Assembly (NCBI RefSeq): GCF_037038585.1
Contig: NC_092525.1
Span: 32,266,367 to 32,330,366 of the forward strand
Direction of reading: 5' to 3'
From: Patagioenas fasciata
Lineage: Eukaryota > Chordata > Aves > Columbiformes > Columbidae
Length of the DNA stretch: 64,000 bases
The stretch's first letter is position 1. Every line of letters starts with the position of its first letter. Below, piece by piece: positions 1-14,270 of this stretch. Made by a program: the position numbers and the translations under genes. Under the pieces are notes generated by a model that was not told where the DNA came from, searched no databases, and worked only from the letters and a program-made list of their open reading frames with translations.

Positions 1-3000
1 GGTCTTAGCAGCCTATTTCTTGTTAGTTTTTGCTATTTCCTCATACTCCAGGTACTGCAATACATGGAATTACATTTAGAATAAAAGGTTCACACGTTGT
101 AAATTTGACACAGAAAATATCTATTTAGACCACTTTGCTTGCATGTCTGAGACATCTGGAAGTTTGATACAGATTTTAGAACAGAGAATTAGTGCTGATT
201 TCTGTGACACAACTCCTGATTATTACCTGAGTGAGTCAGGTTCTGGTACCCAGACACTGGAAAAACTCAGAGCAGATCTTGATAGATCTAAATCCAGGAG
301 ACTGGGGACATATTATTATATTGTTTGAGATTTACACAATCTACTTTAAGCCCTTTTGGGGCAGTTTATATCTGCTCTGTTTCATTTAGGCATCACTTCT
401 GAAGAATGATGTTTCCTGGCCAAAATGCCATTCAAGAAAGACAACCTTGTACTTCAAGTGGAGCAATGTAAACCGCTCTGCGGGGCACAGCACAGTGGCG
501 AACCCAGATCTGTCAGTAACCCTGCCAAGGCATTTAACTTTTCTCTGCCTCACTTTTCTTTCACATGAGGCTTTCACATCCACTTCAGCATATTAAAGAT
601 GATGCATGTCTGAGATCTGACATTCTGGGGGGGAAGTCTCTGTTCTACATTAACTCCTTCGGCAATCTGCAGTAAAATGTGAAAGTTTAAAACACTTCAC
701 TGTAAGTGTTTTCTAATTTTTCTTGCTGAAAGGCACATTTTGCCAGGTGCAAAAAAAAATGTAGTCCTTCACTGTATTTTAAAGCATTAAATCAAGAAAA
801 TTTCCCTAAAATTTTGAAGTATGGATTTAATGTTCCCATTGTTAGTTTTCCCCATGCTATCTGCAAAGGCAAAACAGTGAAATACTCAGTACTGTTTCCT
901 ACTGCAAATAACACCATGAATTTTTAAAAAATGAGGCAGTTTTATTACTAACGAGAGAGATGTCTGTGAAGAAGTGGAACTTAGGAGCTGTTATTTTATA
1001 GGCACAATCCCTTTATTGATAAAGCTGACTGAAAAAGCACTGTGCATTTGTAAATACGTAAGCTGTCTTAAAGGATAGTACAGAAGATATAAGAGGCTGT
1101 TCTGCCTCTTTTTTGCTCACAGTTGTTATCCAGTGTGTTTACAGCATGGTGCATCTTTCACAGCGTGCAAAATTTGTCCAAGAGTGAATCTGCACGTCTG
1201 TTACGCGTCAGGCTGTAAACTAAACACTCCCAGGAATGGGAGGCACCATGAAGGGATTCATGTGGTGAGGAAACATCATTGTCCAGGGTAAACTTGAAAC
1301 AACTGTGTTTTGTTGACTCTATATTTCAAAACTAATTGCATGTTCTGAGATCACTTTGGCTTTGAGCGATGAATGCCATGCCCTGTATTATTTAGTAAAC
1401 TGTTCATTCTTGTATGGAACAATGTTCTGTATGTGATGTAGAAAACATCCCTGCTTAATACAGTTGATTTGTAGGTGAAGAGAATTAGTCCGATAATCAT
1501 CATAGATGATTAAAGGATGTTGATACACTGAATCCTGCACTTCCACCAAGGCTAGTTTATTTTAAAATTCATTGTGCCGAGAGGATGAATGTTGTATCAC
1601 AGCTGGGTGAATCACACCATCCAATGAGACATTCAGTACAACATACCCTCCTATTTAGAGACCTGGGTGACCACAGCTGGCGCTTCTAGAGTGGCCAAGG
1701 GTCAGAACTGCTCCGCCCCAGCTCCCAGGCTGAGCACCAGGTCAGGAGCTGGGATACCTTGGTCTTCTGTCTGCTCTGTAATTTGGATAAACAGGTTTCC
1801 TTTTTTGTACCACTGTTTTCTTTGCCCAGCTTTCGTCTGCCAGAAATCTGAACATTTGACAGCAAAATGTGCCTTTCCCTTTGTGGGGCTTTGCACTGTG
1901 GTGCTCTTGTTTTACTCGGAACAGGGGGTATCCTAACCCTTTGGGATTTTTTGGCCTCCTGCCCACCAGCCCCTGTTGCTATAACAGGTTGGAGTGTCCT
2001 GCAGCAACTGTATTGCTCCTACTCTAGGACATCTTCCTTCACCTCTAGCCAGACATGTCCATCCCACAGAAAAGGCTCCTTCCATAGACTGTCTCCTCCA
2101 TTTTGAATTCTTCCTATTGTGCACTCCGCTCAGACTGGAGGGCAAGCACATTCAAATAAACACGAGTAATTACCGGTGAAAAAGCCATGTGCAGTAGTTT
2201 TATGGGGGGCGGGGAGGGTGTTCTTTACCCATTATGACTTCTCTGAAATGAGGATGAGAAATTGGAAGAAGTGTCAAAGAGCAGCTCAAACTCTTTTAGA
2301 GATTTACTGGGAGCACAGATTGCTATTTGAGGTATTTATTTTGTGTGATCTGATTCATATATGCTGGGTGCATTATGGAGGTGACTCGTTGCTGGGCTGG
2401 AGGAGGGTGAAAGAAAACAAGATAAGTTGGCTGCATCCTTGCAGAAAGCTTTGGATTTTCTTTAATAAACTCTCTGAGGGATTGCTGTCTCAACTTTTCA
2501 GAGAAATCCCCTCCTCATATTCTCAGACTAATGATTTTACTTGCAGAGGAAGACATTTTCCCATCTGTGGAGCCAGCTCGGAATAAGGGCTACAAGGGAG
2601 ATGAGTAAATAGTAACGGAAGGAGAGGTAGAGGGCGAAAGAAAGATAAATTAAAATCAGAATTTCCAATATGTTGCAATTTATGATTTTTTGAGGCTGTA
2701 TGAATGCTTTCCTACAATGTAGTCATCCAGATATTTTCCTAACAGAAATCCATTTAGTCAGTTAAATCAATAGGCACAAGAGTATGAAGTTCATGAATTT
2801 ACTCCAGTTATCTCTCCCATACTGAGTATGCACTTACATTTGTGTTTCTACCAGAGTATGTGTTTACACAGAATACTATGTCCATAAATCTTACTTTAAT
2901 TTTTTGACCATGACAGTAAGAACCTACTGCCCACAAAAATCTGCCAGGCACAGCAATCCATACATAGAGACAGTACTCTCTCCAGAGCAGGAGACTACAC

Positions 3001-6000
3001 TACTTCATTTGAACAGTGCCTTTGGTGGAATAGGATTACGTGAAATCATTCTAATGCTTCTCCTTCCTCATCAGGTTGCCTCATTGAATTGACTAGGTTT
3101 TGGTGCCAAAAAGTAGTGTTCTGTTTTTAGATTACTTCAATTGGATTTATTCTGTGTGCCCTCTGTTTGCTGTTACAGCTACACAACTGAGCACAGCTCA
3201 TTTCCCCAACTCAGTGGGTGGGTTTGTTAAATGAACATCAGTGGGTCAAGTGCCCACACCTCGACTGGGCTCCTGGGTGTGGGAGCTTTGTGTCCCATGT
3301 GGGGCTGCTCTCTGGGGCTGTTTCGTGGTACGGGATGCAGGGGCAAGGAACTGACCACTTCTGGTGTTAGAGCCTGCTCTGAGCTTGGCAGACAAAGGTA
3401 AGGAAGCTTAAAAAATTAATGTGCTGCATCTTTTCTTTTGAAAGAAGGCCTTTAAACCTAAGATTGCAGAGGTAGAGTGATTTTGCATGTGAGAGTAAAG
3501 CTATGTCCAATAGGGGAAAAAAAAGAGCCCTTGAACTGTCTTTGTTTGGCTTTTGTCAGAAATAATGTATTAAGGCTAATTTGAAAAGCTGTGTGGACAG
3601 GTCTTGCAGATGCTGAAATGGAGGGACTGCTTTAGCTAACATATGGAAAATATTTACAGATCTTACATAGTGGTGATATGTAAGAGTAAACAGAAAGTCA
3701 GATAAGCACTGAATTCCTTTATTTTCACTTAAGACTCTGTAAAAAATATATGTCTCTTTGCTAACAGGGAGAGAGGACTGGCTCAGTGTTCAAGGGCAAA
3801 CTGATATGGGCAAAAATGTGCATGCTAAGCATAGTGAAATATCAGCTTTAAAATCGTTAATAATTTGACATGTCAGGGTATGTGCTCTGAAGTCTGTGCA
3901 AAAAATTATTTTTATGGAGTAGGAGCTTGCGTTATGGCTCGATGTTCTGTCCACTTCCATTTTGCTTGCAATTAATAATGAAAATGTCTCAATGACTTTC
4001 ATCCTGCTCATGGTGGCAGGGGTTGTGTCTCTGTGCAGGCCGGGAGGGGGCAAGCCAGCCCCTGGGCCGAGTTACAGCGACTCTTCCTTTCCTTGGCCAC
4101 CAAGGTGGTACAGAAGGATTTCTCATGGAAGCACAAGCCTAGGAGACCAAAAGCAGTGGGGTCTCAGCATGTGGCAGCTCTGATGGAGGGAGCAGACCCC
4201 AATATGGGGCACTGAACAGGAACTCTGGCTCTTGCCCCTCCAGCTGTGAGCTGAAGGCAAGACTTTGATACCAAGTTTGTCTTCCCAGAGCTGAAACCAG
4301 CTGCTTGGGCTCAGGTGTGGTTCCATTGTCCTGTGATTTTATACTATTTCAGCATTTGTATTACTGCATAAATCTGCATTTTCCTGCACCCAAAGCTCCC
4401 AGGAATTTCCCAGGAGCATCACGGAGGAACAGTGCTGTGCCCCAGTGCCTGAGCAGTGACTGGGAACTGAGCCTCAGGGTCATCGCTCTGGAGGAGAAAG
4501 GCAGGAGCACGCTGACAGCCTGAGCGGGACGCAGCACAGCTGGTGCTGACCATGCTCTGCCTTCCAGCAGCCAAAGCCATTCCAACAGGCACACAAATGC
4601 AGCCACGAGTTTCCAGAGTTTTGCTGTGAATTTATTAGAATGGAGCAGGGTCCTACGCAAATGGTTTCTCATTCACCTCGAGTCGTAGAAAGGTGATGCT
4701 TTTTTTTTTTTTTTAATATATTTTTAAGATATAAAAGATAACTGGCTTTCTAACAAAGGCAATCTTGCTAATATATAGGAAATTCAATACATTGCTGACT
4801 TGGTGAGGAAAAAATGCAACTTTGAACAAGTGTGTTACCAAAGCTGAGATCTAAGAAATACTGGCTTGTGTAAAATATTGGTGGTTTGAAACAATGACAT
4901 TTTAAAATGTTGCTGACCTAAGGATTCTCTTTGACTTTTACTGTGTTTCTTTTGGATATGCTTAGTTGTTTATCTAAGCAGCTCTGATCACTGAATGAGG
5001 TTTCAAGAGAAAAGGTAAATAGAGGAAAGAAATTAATACAGGAAAATACAAATACCTTCTGCTATAACAACTACACTTATTTCATTTTGCAACTCTGAAA
5101 CTGTATTAGAAACTATTTATTCAGTAAACTTGTCTTTGTTTCTAAAAAGAGCAGGATCGAGAATGCTGATCCATACCAAAATGCTTAGGAAGTACCTAAG
5201 ATTTGTTAGTTTTGGCACAGGCCTGCAAAGGCAATTTAATGTCATCATGTTTGAAAATGAGGCATATGGCAAAGGGTGATTCAAGTGCAGCATAAGCTTG
5301 GTTAATTTACAACATGATATTTGTTTTAATAAAGCCCAGGGGAATTGGTACATAGTGCTGGCAAAAATCTGAGGCAAAATTGGATTTAGCTGTAGATACC
5401 AATCAGGAAGCACAGCCAATTACTGCCATTGCTGCATTTACTTATTGCTGCTTTAGCTTATTAAGATGACAAAATCTGCATGTTGGGGTTTTTGTTTTGC
5501 TTCTTTTGTGTCTGAGTTACTTTTTGTACGACTGTGGTGTCCTGGTCTGTTCTACGTTCCACTGACGAACATGCACCAGATCAGTTGCTGCTCAGTGCTC
5601 ACTCAGTCAGTGCTGGGTCCAAAAAGAACCAGCTGTGGCTGCAGCTGAGCTGTCTCTGATACGGCTCCAAGTCTGGAAAAACTAATTCCTCTCTCTCTCT
5701 GCAGACAGTGTTGTGCAACTGCCTGAGCTCACTAAATACTTTTGTTGTAGAACGGAAAGTAACCTGGGTACAGCATCTGCTTTAATGGCAAATGGCTTGT
5801 TGAGGCAACAGAGGTTTTCAGGGCTTTTTTTTGCAACCTATGCTCTGTCTCTGCCAATTAATTCTTTTATATTGATGTAGTTACATGAGACTGGTACAAC
5901 CATGCCATCTTGGCCACTATTTCCATACTATTTTGCCTGCTAAGCAGACCTGAGAGACATTGCTTTATAGCAGACCTCCAGGAACATGGTTAATTCTGTC

Positions 6001-6939
6001 ACTACCGTACACACAAAATCAGTGTTACACAGTTTATCTGCTACAAACTGCTCTGAGGAGACATTTTATAAGACAGATTTCCTAAAGGTGTTAAATGGTA
6101 CCATGAACTAAGATGGCTAATTATTAAACCATATGGAAAAATCGAATTATAAGGCAAGAAAAACAAGCTGTGCACTTTGATATGTGGTATTGTAGTGTTT
6201 CCTGAAAGTGGTGAGCTTGGCTACCAAGATTTCTATCGTCCTCCCTTTCCTGTTCTATCCCCTGTATTCCTTGGCTCTATATATTGCAGGTGGTGTTTGT
6301 TGCAAAATGCATCTAGCCCCCAAGGAATCTTGATGACTACTTCTCAACATACAATGTGCTATTTGTGCCAACTGATCTCTGCTTCTGCTTTGGGAGTTAT
6401 AATAGAAATTTACCATAGTTTTTCTTCAAGAGGCTTTTGCCAGCTGCCTTCGTTTTTTTAGTGTTTACAGGTCTGCAGTTGTTGACAGCATTAACAGTGG
6501 TGTTTGTTCCCTTTCCTTCTGCAAGTGATCTGGTATTTCACAGAAACATCATCTCACCCAGTTTCCTATTTCAGGACTCCAGCAAACAGTGCAGCATTCT
6601 TGGGCTGTTTATTCTCTGGAGTCCTACTCCAGCATCAAAGACAAGGGTCCAAAATGAGGCCAATGGATAGAAGCTGTTAATGTGTTCAAATAGTACAGCA
6701 TTAATATTTGTGCTTAAACTTCATTAAATACTAATGCTAAGACAAGAAAATGGCAACAAAGAGATCTCACATCTCCTGTCCAGGTACTCAAGATGGGGAA
6801 ATATGTATATATTCAGAGCCAGGATAATCAGGTCAGCAAGAACTAGCTTGGGTTCGACAAGACTAATTATTAAAGTGAAAAAGAGCAGTAAGAATCAGGT
6901 CTTGAAAAAGCTACAGTGATCTTAGGGGATGTGGCTAAG
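1..6939. other. Intergenic, no gene recognised
   Basis: AT-rich sequence with short chance frames (up to 136 codons at 2176-2586). An AATAAA at 2155-2160 on the plus strand could end a transcript entering from the left, where mammalian gene order would place the 3' end of TGFBR3, but no coding sequence supports that here. CTCTCTCTCTCTGCAG at about 5689 resembles an acceptor but leads into no usable frame. Confidence 0.5.
4700..4714. repeat. 15-T homopolymer
   Basis: A run of fifteen T followed by AT-rich sequence, with no recognisable element beside it. Confidence 0.85.
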
Positions 6940-7612
6940 ACCAAGCCCAGAGTTACAGTTAGGGCGAGAAATGTAAAAAGACAAGGGCTCCAAGTGGTGT
7001 AGAGGCAAAAAGTGGCTACCAAAGGAAGGGATGGGCTGCACAAGGACTGTTGTTGACAAATTAGGGAATGACTGGTGGATGCAGAAAAAAGTTTAGTCCA
7101 TGCCTGGTATTATGCTTGGGTTTAGGGTTAACAGGGAGACAAAGCCCAGGTAACACTAACCTGCATGTGAACCTTAATCCTAGTCATGGGCTGAGCCCTC
7201 ACCCATGACCCTCAGTTACAACCCAGAGGAATAAAATGCCAGGGATTAAATGTTTGCACAGCCCACCCTTCCCTTTAGCAGCTGTTGGGTGCCTCACTTC
7301 ACCTGGTGCTCCTAACCCTAGGAGTTCTTGTTTACCCTAAAACTAGCCCCAGATTTTGGCTGATCAGTATATAAAAAGGCCTAGTTATGGCCTAGACAAA
7401 TGTTTCAGGAGTTAATTTCTTGTGTGGCTGACCTTTTCTTTTGGCAGCCCCTTTGCATTCTGGCCCTGTCTGGAGTTCTGAGCTGCGTCTCTCTCCTAAC
7501 CCTATGTATGGGCTGAACCTTAACCCATGACCACCAGGCGTAGCCCAGAGGCCTCAGCTGAAATCCTTGTGCAGCCCATCACTTGCTTTGGCAGCCAGTT
7601 TTTAATCCCACA
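6940..7612. repeat. Complex tandem and inverted repeat with telomere-like motifs
   Basis: Two direct copies: ATGGGCTGAGCCCTCACCCA (about 7186) with ACCCAGAGG, and ATGGGCTGAACCTTAACCCA (about 7508) with GCCCAGAGG, about 322 bp apart and each followed by a GCACAGCCCACCCTTCCCTT or GCAGCCCATCACTTGCTTTG module (7257, 7570). A third, partial module lies near 7422. An inverted copy occupies about 6940-7055 (GGGATGGGCTGCACAAGG). Short CCTAACCCTA and GGGTTTAGGGTTA words recur. I do not know the family. Confidence 0.6.
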
Positions 7613-10600
7613 GCAGATGGAGCTGTTCTTTCAAGGTAATGAGCAGATTAGGTGGTGATTATCCAGCAGTGATTACACCATGTGCCAAGGAAAAGTACAT
7701 TACAAAGAAAACATAAGACAAGAAATACCTCTTCCCTAGGTCTATCCTACTTGGCAGTCAGACAGCTTCTATACTGGTCTGTACTGGGGCTTGTTGTAGC
7801 TAACCTACTTGGCAGAGCCTCTACCAAAACCTCCTTGTCATGATCACAGTTCGTGTTGTTCTTGGACACAGGGCAAATGGCCCCTCTGGTAGGGCAGTTC
7901 AGTTTGTCCTTTCTCCAAGGCCACATTTTCAGAAGGTTGGATAGCTAATATCTCAGGATTGTGACTCTGTGTTCAACAACTCCATTTTACATGTAGCTTT
8001 GCATAAATGATTGTTAACCCAAGCCGTTCAGCTGGGGACAGAATCGCTGTCAAGCCCATGGAAATACACTAACAAATGTAATGCTGACCAAATGTCTAGT
8101 ACGTTGTATCACATTTTTGAGAACAACCACGAGGTAAAATACTCATTCTTTGGCAAGGGAAGATCTCAATTAGGAGGTGCAGAAGGAATTTACAGAGCTT
8201 TGGAAAGCTCTGCGTATCCCTTCCTCTAGGGAAAGGAGGAACTCTAACGTTATTTCCTTGACTGTTTACAGCTGAAAATGAAAGCTGGAAACCCATCAGG
8301 GACACACGAATTTCAACACAGTTTTGTTGCCACAATTAGCACTCTGTAGAATATTGATTCTGAAGCCATTGAGCTTGTTCTCAGGAGTTTGTTCTGTAAT
8401 TTATATTGGAGGGTCTGCATTTTACAGTCCACGTGGAATTTGCAGGATTCTTATGCATGTTGATTTATAAAAATCAAGGCTACGTACTGAGATTTTTTAG
8501 ATCTCTACTGTGCTAACATAGATAAGGGTGTATTCAACAGTCCAGTGACTATTCATGCAAGGACTAGCAGACCACACTGCCTGGCCTTGGACAAAGCAGC
8601 TAAGATCAATTAAGATATAGAAGGTCATTAACAGCAACTTCTCCTTCTAGTGTGGCTGAGATGACAACTGCTGGAAACAAATGCTGATGTGAAAGACTAC
8701 ATTTTGTACAGCAATTTGCCCTAGCACTGGGTTTATCATGCTATTGGTATTACTGTTTGATTAAGAATCTTCCCCTGCAGTTGGCAGTGTGTTGGTGTAA
8801 GCACAGGTGCATTGCAGAATGGTGGTGTTCACACAGGGGTGTCTGAACCTTCATACCATCCCTCTTGGTACTGAGATTTACTCTACCTTGGCCAATAAAG
8901 TAGATCACAGATCTGAGGATCCTTAAGTAAATTGTATAGTACTCTACTTATCTCCTTTGGTGTGGGCACGTGTGCATGTGAGGGGTTGCCATAGTCGGTG
9001 TATCTCAGCCTCCACCTCCTCCTCTGCCTGTGTTTGGGCGGAAGGCTGAAGGGATTTTATTTTAACAAGAAAGGAAATTCCGGTGGTTCGGAGAGATTCA
9101 AAATGCATTCTCTGCTGCAGCTCCAGGGAAGAGTTGTCCTTTCCCGTGCTGGTGAATTAGTCAAAACCAGCACCAAGAACTGTTAGAAATGAATTAACCC
9201 AGATACCTGGTAAAGTTCTTTTGAATTTGATGTGAACATTTGCCATATCGCTACTAAGATGGCACCAATTACCTGTCATTTTTTTGTCCCCATCTGCCTC
9301 CCTTGGGTTTTCTTGCTCTTTATTAGTCTTATTTCCGTATACCTTCAGCTATATTTTCTGCTGACCTGCCTGTCTGGGTTTGTTTTGTTCGTTTGTTTCC
9401 TTGTTTTCTAACCCCGAGCCCCAGTGGATATAGCATGCGATTAACACTACATTTCAGGTCTTCCAATCACATCTATTAGAAAAACCTTGCGATTAAGTTG
9501 GAGAAGCTTTGTGGCATGGGGTTCGCAGCATGAAGCTCAGAGGGATCAAGCTACTCTGGGTACTCACTCTCCTTCTCTAGAAGGTTTTGAAGTGCATTCC
9601 AAAGTATATGCTAGGGAAGAAAGTTCTCCATGTTAGCTGGCTTAAATTCTGAATGGATTTCTGGTCTCCTATCTGCATAGCAGCCACTATAGAATTAACC
9701 AGGGCTTCTCTGCCAGGACAGCTACAATCTTTTTTGGTTTTTGGTTATGTTTTTTTTTTTAATGAAATTTGAGGACAAAATTGAGGACTGGTGATAAAAT
9801 CCCAGTAGTTGCCAACAGAGACTTTAAACAAACTCTTAATGAATCTCTTTCCTCCTCCACCTCTTTTATACAGCAGAAAGTAAAGCTGTGTGTTGTTTCT
9901 GCTCTGAGGCTTTTCTGCCCATCAGAAAGCTTTCCAAAGATGAGCTCTTCCCTGCTTTCTATTTCAAAGCAATTTTGGACACGAACAGTCTGTGATACTC
10001 TACTTCCAAAGTCAAATCTCCAGGATAACACACAATTTAATATGTAAGCTCTGTTTATGATGGTCTCTAATTTACTTGTTTGCTGATTTATATACTACTT
10101 CAGTGAATAATGTCTTATACAAAAATTGATTGGCAGATTGTTGGTTGTCCTTAACCTCTGATGTTACTGAGGACGTTGAACCATTAGCAGTGCTGGGAAG
10201 CAGTACGAGTTAGGCAGGAACTGGTATTTCATCATGTTGCTATGGTGGTATGAGCTTGCTGACACAGCCTGCGATGATGGATCTGGACAGTTAGCCTTGG
10301 AGAAAGTCTTGCCTGTTTAAGGACTATCATAACGAGAGGAAAGATAGCTGTCACGCCTCCAGACCGTTTCTGTATAAAAGAAACAGACTGCCGGACTGTT
10401 TTGCTAGTCAGGGTGGAAAGTGTGTTTGGTTTATGTCTCATATAAATAATAAAAGTAATAAAAAGTCACAAATACCTCACTGCAAACGAAGCGGTCAGGA
10501 ACAAATTGAAGAGAAAAACAAATAGCTGACCAAAGCACATTAACTACTCAGACTGAAATCTGACTTCAGTCTGCAATAAACTACTTTATTAGCCTCTACA

Positions 10601-10834
10601 CTTGATTTACTTGGTTGACTTAAGCACCCTGTTTTTTTCCTGCTTCTAGCAAAACAAGAACTGGTGAGGATGATGGTGTTCATGAATGTTGCCAGTTGGG
10701 GAGGAGGAGGACGGTGCCAGGACTCCTTTGCTTGTTTGCTCTTGTCCCTGCCCAGGAGACCGGACAGTGCTTGCTCTGTTAAGGGACGCTGGCAGGGAGC
10801 ATGTTTCCTTGGCAGAAGTGCAACTTGCTCTATT

Positions 10835-10860
10835 CACACACACACAGAAAAAAAAAAAAA
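10835..10860. repeat. (CA)n plus A run
   Basis: CACACACACACAG followed by fourteen A. It lies inside overlapping open frames (151 codons minus, 177 codons plus) that I do not accept as genes. Confidence 0.85.
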
Positions 10861-13800
10861 GTACACAATGTCCTTTCTCCTCAAATGCTGGCACTGAGCA
10901 TAAGGCCTTTTCCTCATTCAGACACCAAGCCTGCCTTCCAGCCAGTGTCGTGCCCGGGTCCTGGCCCCGTGTGCTGCTGCCTGGGCCTGGGCTCGGGCTC
11001 CCGTGGCTGCAACCAGTGCCCCAGTCTCCTGTTTGTGCTTCGTCTCCAGGGGAACTGCTGAAGCCAAATAGTTCAGATTCAAATAGTCCAAGCCTTGCCA
11101 TCTATCAGCCTGTATCTTGGGCAGCAGATTCTGGTGTCTGTTTCTCCAAAACACAGAGCTATTTAGTCGCTGCTTTATTTAGTCCTAATGCAGTTGTCTG
11201 GTGTCTCATAGGTACATGAAAGCTGTTGTAATCTCCTCACATAGGCTTTTGTGGAAGATTTTTGTTGGCAATGGTCAACTTTGTGTTTATAATGACCAAT
11301 TCATATTTAGGTGATGCTTATTTTTTTAAGGTACTTAATCTTTAAACGTTTTTCGTGGGTTTTTGTTCTGCCAGTGCATCATTCCTCAACCTTATGCAGC
11401 ACTGAGGAAAACACTATAGACAGCTTCTACTGCAATGAGTTGCCATTAGCAGAAGCCTATTTAATCCATAAGCAGACAACAGGGTTTCTTAAGTGCTTAG
11501 GAAGGATTAGAATGGTTATTGTACATATTTTAGTCATTACTACATTTCTGACCTTTATTGAATGTTTACTTCACATGAGCAAACTCAGACCAGCCGTGCT
11601 GTGCCAGTGTGGCACGTAGGGACTCTTTGAACACTGACACTGTGTTTGGAGGGACGGGAAGGCAGAGTGGAATACACTGGAGCTGTCTGTTTGCTCTTCG
11701 ATAAAACTAAAGTCCTGTCATTTATAAGCACTTGGTTATGAAAGCAGCTACCTGGGTTATTCCGGGGAAGGAGTGAGGTTTTGGCCTACAAAAAGAGGCA
11801 GACAATTTTCAGATCCCTTGGCTTGTTGTGCTGTGTGACACTGCAAGGTGCCCTGCTGGCAGCGGATGTTGACGGAGAGAAAGCTGAGACTGAGCAGACT
11901 ACCAGGATTTGTCTGAAGATGTTTTTTCCAGCTACCAGGAACTGTAATCTTTCCTGGCTTCCTTGAAATTCTGAGTGCTAAAATGAGTGCAGCAAATGGA
12001 AAAACTGAAGGAGAACATTCAAACAACAGATCAAATGGAGTGAAGGCACAAGCTTTCACATTTCAGGATTCCTCCAGAAATATATGGTTAGATTAAGAAA
12101 GATGTAGATGATGATACATTAGGGAAAACAAGATAGAAAATTGTGTGGTATATATATTACCTACAAAGAAAATACACACCCCTTTTAAGTCTTAAGAGCA
12201 AAATCAGTTTTTCTAAATAAGGTAAATCAGGTTTTCAGGATAGAAGGAACAGTTTTCAAAGTGTGAGGGAAGCAACAGTTCTGTGATTTGGAAGACAGGC
12301 CAGGTGCAGGATGGTGCAGCCTGTTCGCTATGACAGGGCTTCCCGCAACGTGTGTCTTGAGCCACTGCTCAATTAGCTGTTGCAGTCTTCCCAGGAATTT
12401 CTATGTGGAAGATTTTTAATAAATACTTTTTGCAGTTTATATTATTGTTGAATAGAAAAATTATTGTAATTACCAGTTATTATAATTCTCACGTACTTCA
12501 GTTTTATGTTATAAAACTTTAAATGGCTTGGGACACCGCTGGCAGAGGAACCTCTGCCTCCCTGCGGAGGGAGCTGCTGGTGGGTGGGGTGTTCTTGTAC
12601 TCCCCCGAGGTGCTCTCTTTGGGAACATGCCGCTCCAAGAGGCTGACAGATGCTGGACATGTCTGTTGGTTCCCCAGGCACCCTGCAAAAGCCATCTTCT
12701 CCTTTCCACGTAGCCTGTTGGTGGGCGTGTGTTGGGCTGGATATGTTCAGGCTGCAATCCTTCATTCTGTGCCATATGTGCCTAGAGTACTACACGGGTG
12801 CCTCCAGTTGTATCCTAGAATTTTGAAAGATTAAAAAAAAAAATGTAAAAAGAAAACTTAAACTCTGCAATATCTCAGAGGAACCTGATAGGCAAAAATG
12901 TTCCAAATGAAGTAAGGCCTGGGAATGCATGAGCTGTCAAGTCACTTCCACCCTGTCATTCCTTCTCTTTTGCTCCTACCACAACATGTTTCCCTCCTAG
13001 CTGAAGGCACTCTGTCAGCCCTCCAGTGTAATTAGCTTGATTGTGCTGGGAATGGCTCTTAAGGAGCCAGCCTGGTGCTGCTAGGGTCTTTGGAGAACGA
13101 CTGACAGCACGGAGCTGTGCACAATAGGTGCAAAGATGTGGAGTTTGCAGGATAGTGTGAACTTTGTGTGAATAATCATATGGATCTGGTGTATATGTTC
13201 TGGGTAATGTTTCATGCTAGAAATTTAATTTGAAGCGAGTGGCTTGAAACTGATGGTTGCTGAATGTTCTCAGTTCCCTATGGAAGGTGCACAGAGCTTG
13301 AAAAGTACGTTCCTGTTGCATGTTACTATTCCCTTCTTTATTCAGTATTCTCCTGTGTAGTTGTATTGTATCTTTATTTATGGGCTTGTTTTTTGTCTGG
13401 GGAGGTTAACTGAAACCTTATTCATAAACAAGACATGCTTGCATGTGAAGTACAAAGGCTGTGCACTCAGAAGGGCTACAGTGAGTTTCAAACAGAGCAG
13501 ACAGAAGTGCCACCACTGCCCCCAACCGTAAGGCTCCGTGGGGCAGGGATGGACCTTGTTGTGTGGGCAAGTTAGCTCTCTTGGGGAATCTGATGTTTGC
13601 TTGAATTGATTTTGAATGTTTCTTGGACAAGAAAGTGTTTTACAACATAAGACCTGCAGATATATAGAGGAATTTTTTTAAAGAAAAAAAAAAAAGACAC
13701 TTCTCCCTTCGTTTTAAGGGGAAACGAATTGATCTTCAAAAGCAAAATCAAGCTCTGAATGCAGGAGTGTGTCCTATGAGACTGCTTGTTCTCTGCTCCC

Positions 13801-14099
13801 CTCAGCTGTACTGAGATGTCCAAAATGTTAACAGGTTCATAGTTTGAAGTTGCTAATGCTAATGACAACTGACAGAGTGCAACATTTCTCTCATTGAGAC
13901 CCTTGTGCAAAGCTCCCTAAAGTCTGTGGAAATGTTCCAGCTGACTTCAGTGGGCACTGAATCAGGTAATACATCACATCTGTCCAGGTCACCTGTGGAT
14001 GTACATAAATAACATGCTGTAGAGGGTGTTAAAACTGTGCAGTTTATAAAATCTTCCTTTTAAGTACCAGAATACAATGCAATCCCTTTTTAAAAGTAA

Positions 14100-14270
14100 A
14101 AATACAATAAAAACTAAACCCACCACCGCCCAGGGAAAAACAAACAAATAACAAACAAAGAAAAAACACAAAATAAAACAAATAAATAACCCCACCAACA
14201 CACACATGCACAAAAAGAAAAAAAAAGAATCCCCAAACCAACCAACCAAAAAAACCCCAAACCATAAAAA
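14100..14270. repeat. A/C-rich low-complexity tract
   Basis: Runs of A broken by C and CC words, such as AACAAACAAATAACAAACAA. On the other strand this is G/T-rich and gives open frames of 75-86 codons full of F, L, V and C; those are artefacts. Confidence 0.85.

Noticed and set aside
2176-2586. 136-codon plus-strand frame
   Set aside because: No recognisable domain or conserved motif, in AT-rich intergenic DNA. This length is plausible by chance over 64 kb.
5685-5704. Strong-looking splice acceptor (CT repeat then GCAG)
   Set aside because: No open frame of note follows and no matching donor context was seen; probably a CT microsatellite.
10646-11219. Overlapping 151-codon minus and 177-codon plus frames
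   Set aside because: They lie opposite each other across a CA/A-run microsatellite and a GC-richer patch; no recognised domain and no splice support.
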